Shown: piece by piece, positions 1-4,919 of the stretch
Layout of the letters: each line of letters opens with the position of its first letter
Numbering within the stretch: the stretch's first letter is position 1
Assembly: GCA_003023535.1 (NCBI GenBank)
Contig: PXSC01000093.1
Coordinates: forward strand, 1-9,262
Direction of reading: 5' to 3'
DNA length: 9,262 nt
Source: Halobacteriales archaeon QS_9_70_65
GTDB lineage: Archaea; Halobacteriota; Halobacteria; Halobacteriales; Haloarculaceae
Made by a program: the position numbers and the translations under genes
Notes under the pieces: generated by a model
What the model saw: the letters and a program-made list of their open reading frames with translations, nothing else
Databases searched by the model: none
What the model was told of the DNA's origin: nothing

Positions 1-299
1 GCGAACGTCGGGAGGCCGGCCTCGAGGTTGTTGGTCCCGTCGAGCGGGTCGACGACCCACCGGCGGTCGTCGTCGCCGGCGTGGCGGCCGGACTCCTCGG
101 CGTCGATCGCGTGCTCCGGGAACGCGTCGGACAACGTCTCGAGGATCCGCCGCTCGGCGGCGACGTCGGCGCTCGAGGTGACGTCGGTCGCCGAGCGGTC
201 GAAGTCGGCGGTGTCGTCGCGGTAGACCTCCCGGAGGTACCGACCGGCGGCGAGGCAGGCATCGACCGCCACGGGGTCGGCGTCGTCGAGGAGGGACAC
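1..299 (-). CDS. Inositol monophosphatase family protein, N-terminal part (runs off left edge)
   Basis: Seen: from a GTG at 299 the minus frame reads 99 codons to the window edge. It carries the metal-binding Glu in A-E-E-S (residues 67-70) and W-V-V-D-P-L-D-G-T-N-N (81-91), the family signature with metal Asp84 and Asp87. Family knowledge: these Mg-dependent phosphatases hydrolyse inositol-1-phosphate, fructose-1,6-bisphosphate or related sugar phosphates in the cytoplasm, and the archaeal members are often bifunctional. The GTG is chosen because it is the only start codon between the stop of the upstream M24 gene (TGA 347-345) and the conserved region; the gap is 45 bp, so the two may be co-transcribed. 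A later in-frame GTG lies about nine codons on. The C-terminal half, with the third metal Asp, lies outside the window, so the substrate cannot be guessed. Confidence 0.9.
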   Translation of the reverse strand, partial: MSLLDDADPVAVDACLAAGRYLREVYRDDTADFDRSATDVTSSADVAAERRILETLSDAFPEHAIDAEESGRHAGDDDRRWVVDPLDGTNNLEAGLPTF

Positions 300-344
300 A
301 GAGTCGAACCGAGACCGCCGTCGGGCAAGGGCGTTTCGGTGTCG

Positions 345-1544
345 TCATCGGACGACGTTGGACTCCAGGTCCCGCGGGAAGTGGGTGAGTCGCTCGGTGC
401 CGTCGTCGGTCACCGCGACGGTGTCGGAGTGGCGGTAGCCGGCGTCGTCGGTGTAGAGCCCTGGCTCGACGGTGTAGACGTGACCCGGCTCCATCGTCGC
501 GTCGCCGGGAGCGAGGTCGGTGTGGTCGCTCTCGCAGTGGTCACTCCAGCCGGCGTCGAGGTACGGCGGCTCGTGGGCGCCGAGACCGATGTTGTGGCCG
601 ACGTGGTGCTGTGCGAGGTCGGCGACGCCCTGCTCGGCGAGGTAGTCGTCGACGACGTCGTCGACGTGGGCGACCGCGACGCCCGGCCCGAGCGCCTCCA
701 TCGCCAGCGTCTGTGCCTCCAGCATCAGCTCGAAGAGGTGAGCCTGCTCGTCGGTCGGCTCGCCGACGAACATCGTCCGTTCGAGCTCCGAGCGGTAGCC
801 GGCGACGTTCGCGGTCGCGCCGGTGACGACGACGTCGCCGGTCGTCAGCCGCTCGTTCGGCGTGTAACCGTGCGGGAGACGGGTCTCCTCGCCGCTGATG
901 TAGCCGGCGGTGACGGGGCCGTCGCCCCGGACCCGCTCGACGTAGCGGTCGCCGAGGGCGTCCAGCATCGTCCGCGAGGCCTCGGTCGACGCCCGCTGGC
1001 TCACCGTCGCCGGGTGGGCCCCCGGCTCGGTGTGCTCGGCGAGACGGCGGTGGCCGAGGTTGGCCCACGTCGCCGACTCCCGGATCAACGCGATTTCGGC
1101 GTCGGACTTGGCCCACCGGATCCGGTCGACCCACGACCCCGTGTCGACGTCGACGAACGCCGACAGCGGCGGCCCCTGGTAGCCCATGACGCCGGGGGCG
1201 CCGTCGGCGTCGGCGACGACCGACTCGGCGCCGAGGTCGGCGAGGACGCCGGCGGTCGTCTCGACCGGCCGGCCGGCGGGGTAGTCGACGTACGTCTCGA
1301 CCCGGTCGAGGCGGGAAACCGCCGTCGCCCGCTCCCGTTCGAGCCGCGGGACGACGAGCGCGACGGTCTCGGCGGTGACCGCGAGTACGACCGGCCGTTC
1401 GGTCTACACGTGGGCGAAGCCGGTGAGGTACTCGATCGCGGTCGCACCGAACCAGACGCCGGCGTCGGCGTCGGTCGCCGCGAGCCGGTCGCGGACGGCC
1501 GCGAGCCGGTCGTCGAACTCCGAGGGCGGCAGGTCGGTCGGCAT
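345..1544 (-). pseudogene. M24 (Xaa-Pro aminopeptidase/creatinase-like) gene interrupted by an amber codon
   Basis: Seen: an ATG at 1544 opens a 400-codon frame with haloarchaeal-type sequence on both sides of a TAG at 1406-1404 (codon 47), which sits in F-A-H-V-*-T-E-R-P-V where relatives as I recall them have Gln (CAG to TAG, one transition). Nothing else breaks the frame. The N-terminal creatinase-type domain covers roughly 1-125 and the pita-bread M24 domain about 135-395. M24 marks: L-P-H-G-Y near 223-227, G-Y-R-S-E-L-E-R-T near 249-257, H-H-V-G-H-N-I-G-L-G near 313-322, V-E-P-G-L-Y near 359-364 and Y-R-H-S-D-T-V near 370-376. The usual D-D-H-E-E metal ligands read about T/G-E-H-E-S, so it resembles the metal-poor creatinase-like branch, which cleaves C-N bonds; substrate unknown. 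Translation could restart only at Met120 (1187), which would lose the N domain. Most likely a recent pseudogene; sequencing error or read-through is possible. Confidence 0.8.
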
Positions 1545-1596
1545 GTCGGCCGTGTAGACGCCGGCGACAAAAACGGTCGGGCGGGGTCAGTGGGCA

Positions 1597-1886
1597 GTGT
1601 TCAATTAAGTGCTGACCGACGAGCCAGTTTCTGCCGGGAAACCAACCGACTCCTGGCGGACTGAAAGAGCGAGGCGCTCTCGACGAACCCCAACGACGTA
1701 AGCCGAGAGGGATCGAAGATCCCTCAGGCAGTCGGGCGTCGCCCGACGACCGCGAGGGAGCCGTTGGCGAGTCGCGGGCAGCGAGGCGACGAAGTCGCCT
1801 CGGGCCGTGCGAGCGGGCCTCCGGCCCGCGAGCAGCAGTCGACAGCGCCGAGGGCTTTCTGGACCTCCGAATCCGTATCTAAACAT
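1597..1886 (+). mobile_element. MITE-like repeat, copy 1 (hairpin-rich, terminal inverted repeats, no transposase)
   Basis: Seen: about 290 bp starting GTGTTCAATTAA (1597-1608) and ending GTATCTAAACAT (1875-1886), imperfect inverted repeats of each other. The core is nearly identical to the reverse complement of 2789-3080; differences are a few substitutions, a short length change near 1756-1767 (GGAGCCGTTGGC here) and diverged ends. The element encodes no credible protein. It lies between the divergent M24 gene (start 1544) and lplA (start 1937). No clear target-site duplication is visible, so the exact ends are uncertain. Inference: a non-autonomous element mobilised by a haloarchaeal insertion-sequence transposase encoded elsewhere; the parent family cannot be named from the ends alone. 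Its ends are more decayed than those of copy 2, suggesting it is older or immobile. Confidence 0.7.
1666..1829. repeat. Row of five short hairpins with 3-nt loops inside repeat copy 1
   Basis: Seen, in order: stems at 1666-1671/1675-1680 (6 bp, loop AGG); 1707-1714/1718-1725 (8 bp, loop GAA); 1731-1737/1741-1747 (7 bp, loop GTC); 1782-1790/1794-1802 (9 bp, loop GAA); 1813-1819/1823-1829 (7 bp, loop TCC). All five stems are perfect and all five loops are exactly three bases. The four larger ones recur unchanged in the inverted copy. Such DNA could extrude cruciforms or, if transcribed, form a chain of RNA stem-loops; which of these matters is unknown. Confidence 0.8.
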
Positions 1887-1887
1887 A
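1873..1887 (+). promoter_or_regulatory. Possible TATA region for lplA at the edge of repeat copy 1
   Basis: Seen: an A/T-rich island, CCGTATCTAAACATA, is the only such stretch between the repeat core and the lplA ATG at 1937. Haloarchaeal TATA boxes lie about 25-30 bp before the transcript start, which would place initiation near 1905-1912 and give a leader of about 25-30 nt. It overlaps the terminal inverted repeat, so the element end may supply the lplA promoter. This is inferred from composition and spacing only. Confidence 0.25.
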
Positions 1888-1936
1888 CCCCCTGCCCGGA
1901 CGCAACTGCTTTGCCGCCGCCGGCACAATACGGGGT

Positions 1937-2782
1937 ATGGACTGGCGGCTCATCCGCGAGGAGATGCTCGACGGCGCGACGGCGATGGCGCTCGACGAGG
2001 TGGCCGCCGAGACCGTCGCCGCCGGCGGACCGGCGACCGTCCGGCTCTACCGGTGGTTCCCGAGCACGCTCTCGCTCGGTTACGGCACCGACCCCGGGGC
2101 CGTCGATCGGGAGTTCTGCGAGGAACGGGCCGTCGACGTCACGCGGCGGCCGACCGGCGGCGGCGCCATCTACCACGGCTCCGCCGAGGACGTCGCCTAC
2201 TCCATCGTCGCGCCGGCCGAGGCGTTCCCGGGCGACGTCACCGAGAGCTACCGCCAGCTGCTGCAACCGGTGCTCTCGGCCTTCGAGGCGTTCGGCGTCG
2301 ACGTCGACTTCGCCGACGGGCGGCGCGAGGCGCTGTGGTCGCCGGCCTGCTACCTCCGGGAGCTCGACCCGGCCCACGACCTCGTCGGCCCCGACGGCCG
2401 CAAGATCGCCGGCAACGCCCAGTACCGGACCCGCGACGCCATCGTCCAGCACGGCTCGCTGTCGTTCGACGTCGACGCCGAGACCCACCTCGACTGCTTC
2501 GCCGAGCCGCCCGTCACTCCCGGCGAGTTCGAAAAGCGGGTCTGCGGCGCCGTCGAGTTCGTCGACCACGACGACGTCGTCGAGACGGGGGCGGGCGCCC
2601 TCGGCGGCTACGACCTCCAGCGCTCCCGGCTGGTCGCCGAACTCGAGGACGCCCTCGCGTCGTGGGCCGACGCCGAGGACGGCGAGTGGACCGACGCCGA
2701 AGTCGACCGCGCCGGCGAGCTCGTCGACGCGAAGTACGGCGCCGACGCCTGGGTCCGCGAGCGGACCGACCCATTGGACTGA
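1937..2782 (+). CDS. lplA: Lipoate-protein ligase (LplA family)
   Basis: Role, from the family: activates lipoate with ATP and attaches it to the lysine of lipoyl domains, such as the E2 subunits of 2-oxoacid dehydrogenase complexes or the glycine-cleavage H protein, in the cytoplasm. Seen: 281 residues in one uninterrupted frame. The BPL/LPL catalytic domain carries R-R-P-T-G-G-G-A-I-Y-H (70-80), the ligand-binding loop of the family, and G-R-K-I-A-G-N-A-Q-Y-R (154-164) with the conserved catalytic Lys156. An accessory C-terminal segment (about 225-281) ends in D-A-K-Y-G-A-D-A-W, as in LplA proteins with both lobes. The ATG at 1937 gives the normal N-terminus (M-D-W-R-L-I). Context: bracketed by inverted copies of a MITE-like repeat, 50 bp upstream and 6 bp downstream. 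Its composition matches its neighbours, so recent transfer is not evident. An octanoyl or biotin ligase is the main alternative, but less likely. Confidence 0.92.
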   Translation: MDWRLIREEMLDGATAMALDEVAAETVAAGGPATVRLYRWFPSTLSLGYGTDPGAVDREFCEERAVDVTRRPTGGGAIYHGSAEDVAYSIVAPAEAFPGDVTESYRQLLQPVLSAFEAFGVDVDFADGRREALWSPACYLRELDPAHDLVGPDGRKIAGNAQYRTRDAIVQHGSLSFDVDAETHLDCFAEPPVTPGEFEKRVCGAVEFVDHDDVVETGAGALGGYDLQRSRLVAELEDALASWADAEDGEWTDAEVDRAGELVDAKYGADAWVRERTDPLD

Positions 2783-2788
2783 CCGGTA

Positions 2789-3080
2789 GTGTTCAGATAA
2801 GAACTCGCGGGCCTGGAGACGTAGAAAGCCCTCGGCGCTGTCGACTGCTGCTCGCGGGCCGGAGGCCCGCTCGCACGGCCCGAGGCGACTTCGTCGCCTC
2901 GCTGCCCGCGACTCGCTGTCGCCTCGCGGTCGTCGGGCGACGCCCGACTGCCTGAGGGATCTTCGATCCCTCTCGGCTTACGTCGTTGGGGTTCGTCGAG
3001 AGCGCCTCGCCCTTTCGGTCCGCCAGGAGTCGGTTGGTTTCCCGGCAGAAACGGACCGGCTCGCCGGTTTATCTGAACAC
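2789..3080 (-). mobile_element. MITE-like repeat, copy 2 (inverted relative to copy 1)
   Basis: Seen: about 292 bp with perfect 12-bp terminal inverted repeats, GTGTTCAGATAA at 2789-2800 and TTATCTGAACAC at 3069-3080. Its reverse complement matches copy 1 across nearly the whole core. It starts 6 bp after the lplA stop and ends 48 bp before the stop of the convergent exonuclease gene, so it sits between two gene 3' ends. The flanks (GACCGGTA on the left, CGCCGAGC on the right) show no target duplication. No transposase is encoded. The perfect termini make this the better reference copy for searches. Confidence 0.75.
2854..2972. repeat. Row of perfect 3-nt-loop hairpins inside repeat copy 2
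   Basis: Seen: 2854-2860/2864-2870 (7 bp, loop GGA), 2881-2889/2893-2901 (9 bp, loop TTC), 2932-2938/2942-2948 (7 bp, loop GAC) and 2954-2961/2965-2972 (8 bp, loop TTC). They are the reverse complements of the four larger hairpins of copy 1. The fifth, near 2999-3011, has lost one Watson-Crick pair here (G-G-G-C-G opposite C-G-C-T-C on the complementary strand). Confidence 0.8.
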
Positions 3081-3128
3081 CGCCGAGCAGGGTGGCGCGC
3101 ACGACGGCCTGCCACGACCGCGGACGGT

Positions 3129-3845
3129 CTACGGTAGCAGCTCGCGGTCCAGCCGCTCGACGACCCCCTCGGCGACCGTCCGCAGGTTGACCGTGTCCTC
3201 GCGGTTGTAGGAGACCAGCGTCTCGAGGGCGCCGTCGACGCCGCGTTCGTGTTCCCGCCACAGCCGGATGGCGTCCCTTCCGGCGAGATCCGGCCGGTCC
3301 CGCTCGACGCCGACCGCCGGCTCGATCGCTTTCAGCCCGCCGGTCAGCCCCGCCCGACGGCAGGGGTACATCAGGTCCAGATGCGGCGCGTCGATCGTGA
3401 GGTCGAACGACGTCTCCAGGAACGGGACGTCGAAGCGGGCGCCGTTGTACGTGACGAGCAGCGGCGCGTCGAGCAGTTCCCGGAGGTTCTCGCGGGTCAG
3501 GTCGTCGCCGCGGACGAGCGTCTCGGTGTCGCCGCCGCGGTGGACGCTGACGCAGGTGACCCGGTCGCGGGTTTGACTCAGACCCGTGGTCTCGATGTCG
3601 AAGAAGCAGGCCGCCTCCCGGAAGTTCTCGTAGAGGCGCCACCGCTCGGCGGACGGAAGCCGCTCGTCGAAGAACGCCGCGTCGCCGGCGTCGAGCCGCG
3701 GGCGGGCCGATTCGATGAACGACTCGATGCGGTCGGCGGTCGTCGGCCCGCACAGCGAGGGGTCGAACTCCGCCCACCTGCGGGCGCCGGCCTCCCAGAG
3801 CCGCCGCTCGGTGGTCTCGCCGACCCCGTCGACGCCGATGTATCG
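3129..3845 (-). pseudogene. DEDD-type exonuclease / RNase H-like protein (YprB-like) with helix-hairpin-helix, 5'-truncated
   Basis: Seen: 237 codons from Tyr (TAC, 3842) to TAG 3131-3129. An N-terminal hairpin motif, V-D-G-V-G-E-T-T-E-R-R-L-W (4-16), resembles DNA-binding helix-hairpin-helix units. The nuclease fold follows: ExoI D-I-E-T-T-G (82-87; Asp82, Glu84), ExoII Y-N-G-A-R-F-D-V-P-F-L (132-142; Asp138) and ExoIII Y-N-R-E-D-T (212-217; Tyr and Asp four apart), so all DEDDy residues remain. Family: metal-dependent 3'-5' exonuclease or RNase H-like (RNase_H_2) enzyme. Anomaly: homologues begin about six to eight residues earlier with Met; here the frame runs upstream into antisense-like, Arg-rich reading of the DJ-1 gene, with no ATG, GTG or TTG nearby. 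The body is otherwise perfect, so the loss looks recent. A translatable fusion is unlikely because the frames differ. Confidence 0.75.
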
Positions 3846-4402
3846 CCGGCGACGGCCGCGGCGGTCTCCGCGCCGCAGGCCCGCTCGAGGAGGTGCAGCG
3901 CGAGGTCGAGCCCCGCGGTGACGCCGCCGGCGGTGAGGACGTCGCCGTCGTCGACGACGCGGGCCTCCCGGACCGACGCCTCCGTCGCCCGAAGGTCCGA
4001 CGGCGCGGCCCGGTGGGTCGTCGCCGGCCGGCCGTCGAGCAGGCCCGCCTCGGCGAGCAGCATCGCGCCCGTACAAACCGACGCGACGGTCGCGCCGGCC
4101 TCGTGAGCGCGGGCGGCGGCGTCGGGTACCGCGCCGCGTTCGCACTCGGTCTGGGCGCCGGGCGCGGCGCGGTCGTTCCAGCCGCCGCCCGGGACGACGA
4201 CCACCCCGGGGTCCCGGTCGGCGAGCCGGGCGTCCGGAACGACACGGGCGCCGTGGCTGGCCTCGACCCGGCGCGCGTCGTCGACGGTGACCAGCGAGGC
4301 ATCGACGTCGGCGCCGAGCGCTGTCGCGGTCCGGACGACCTCGTACGGGCCGATGGCGTCCAGCTCGTCGAATCCCTCGTACAGGAGGATAGCGACGTCC
4401 GT
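3846..4402 (-). pseudogene. DJ-1/PfpI (class I glutamine amidotransferase-like) protein, 3'-truncated and without a start codon
   Basis: Seen: about 186 residues, D-V-A-I-L-L-Y-E-G-F-D-E-L (2-14), V-V-V-P-G-G-G-W (68-75), A-S-V-C-T-G-A-M (107-114) with nucleophile Cys110, then A-G-G-V-T-A-G-L-D-L-A (158-168). Family: small cysteine-nucleophile proteins (glyoxalase/deglycase, amidase or protease-like); the substrate is not predictable here. Where relatives start with Met the codon is ACG (4402-4400). An in-frame TAG lies at 4435-4433, and the first normal start is GTG 4204 (residue 67), too late for the fold. An ATG at 4428 is out of frame and would fit with a one-base change. At the 3' end homology stops at A-A-A-V-A (about 3848), where relatives have a further 15 or so residues; the frame then runs on as nonsense through the exonuclease gene to 3578. 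Deleted junction with the exonuclease gene. Confidence 0.75.
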
Positions 4403-4443
4403 ACAGACGGTCGGGCCGCCGTCGGCATGAGCCTATGGGTCGA

Positions 4444-4453
4444 CGATAAACCG
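4444..4453 (-). promoter_or_regulatory. Possible TATA box of the decayed DJ-1 gene
   Basis: Seen: on the minus strand GGTTTATCGT, about 45 bp before the ACG that replaces the family start and about 20 bp before the out-of-frame ATG at 4428. TTTAT fits a haloarchaeal TATA core, and the spacing suits a short-leader or leaderless transcript. Only position and composition support it. Confidence 0.25.
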
Positions 4454-4579
4454 CATGTCGCGATAGCGAACTGGCGAGGCGCCGAGCACGGCGACCCGAC
4501 GTCGGACGGCCCGCACGCGGCGTCGTGGGGCCGCTCGGTCGATATCCTCCGCGCACTGAGGCATGAGGGAAACGCCGGA

Positions 4580-4649
4580 CTCCGCGGAGAGCGTCTGCGT
4601 CGAGCTGGCCGAGCGGGTCGGCTGGCTCGTCCCGTCGATCGACTACCGG
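4580..4649 (+). pseudogene. Fragment of an HSL-type alpha/beta-hydrolase gene, paralogous to the gene at 8922
   Basis: Seen: 70 bp match 9176-9245 with about seven mismatches and no gaps. In frame it reads S-A-E-S-V-C-V-E-L-A-E-R-V-G then W-L-V-P-S-I-D-Y-R, against S-A-E-G-V-C-V-E-L-A-E-R-V-G and C-L-V-L-S-V-D-Y-R in the intact gene. Weaker, gapped similarity seems to continue upstream to about 4525, perhaps 4490, over the part matching the oxyanion-hole H-G-G-G-W, which is destroyed here. After D-Y-R the expected L-A-P-E-H is lost (R-A-W-R-R). No start, nucleophile or catalytic triad remains. It is a relic of a second copy or of a recombination event, in the same orientation as the intact paralogue 4.6 kb away. 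Confidence 0.8.
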
Positions 4650-4794
4650 CGTGCGTGGCGCCGGCCGAACTTGAGATCGGTCGCATGTGTGCCCTCGTCC
4701 GGACGACATCGATTCGAGGACGACCGGGGAACTCTCCCGTCAGCTGAGAGTGGCGTCGGTCGCTGCATTGCCGACCGGACGGCGCGGTCCGAGC

Positions 4795-4817
4795 GGCGCG
4801 CGCGACACACGCGCGCC
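4795..4817. repeat. Perfect GC-rich hairpin
   Basis: Seen: GGCGCGCG, a 7-nt spacer, then CGCGCGCC; an 8-bp perfect stem in the gene-free stretch. It is alternating G/C and so could also adopt Z-DNA. No T tract follows on either strand. Function unknown. Confidence 0.5.
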
Positions 4818-4919
4818 GGGGATAACTCGTTCAGTTCGACCGCGACGGTCCGGGATCGTCGAGAGTGGACGGCCCGACTCGCGCTCGCCGCGAGCCTCCG
4901 CACGGCGCGGCGTGCTCCG

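Larger units (their letters stand above)
4403..4919. other. Gene-free stretch of about 500 bp with a decayed fragment and small hairpins
   Basis: Between the DJ-1 remnant and the end of the LOV kinase gene no intact frame with haloarchaeal protein character is visible. It holds the hydrolase fragment at 4580-4649 and GC-rich hairpins at 4795-4817 (8-bp stem, 7-nt loop), 4878-4894 (6-bp stem, 5-nt loop) and 4900-4915 (5-bp stem, 6-nt loop). The last two lie just past the kinase stop but lack a T tract, so I do not call them terminators. Confidence 0.6.

Noticed and set aside
1404..1406. TAG read as pyrrolysine
   Set aside because: Haloarchaea are not known to use pyrrolysine, the gene is not a methylamine methyltransferase, and the exonuclease gene uses TAG as its natural stop (3131-3129).
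81..1664. Long plus-strand open frame of 527 codons
   Set aside because: It is the opposite-strand shadow of the IMPase and M24 genes: Gly/Val/Arg/Asp-rich with no family motif, while the minus strand has clear catalytic motifs.
1605..1928. Open frames inside the repeat copies as small genes
   Set aside because: They are Arg/Ser/Pro-rich, run through perfect hairpins and differ between the two copies in frame and ends; no protein is supported.
1666..2972. CRISPR array
   Set aside because: The repeated units are hairpins of different sequence and there are only two element copies in inverted orientation, without direct repeats and spacers.
2608..4686. 692-codon minus frame across lplA, repeat 2 and the exonuclease region
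   Set aside because: It is antisense to lplA and runs in the wrong frame for both the exonuclease and DJ-1 motifs; its length comes from high G+C.
3129..4709. A single 526-residue fusion protein ending in the exonuclease
   Set aside because: Upstream of Tyr at 3842 the frame is Arg-rich noise out of phase with the DJ-1 gene, so it is not a true fusion.
4878..4915. Intrinsic terminator after the LOV kinase
   Set aside because: The stems are short (5-6 bp) and no T tract follows; archaeal terminators depend on T-rich stretches.
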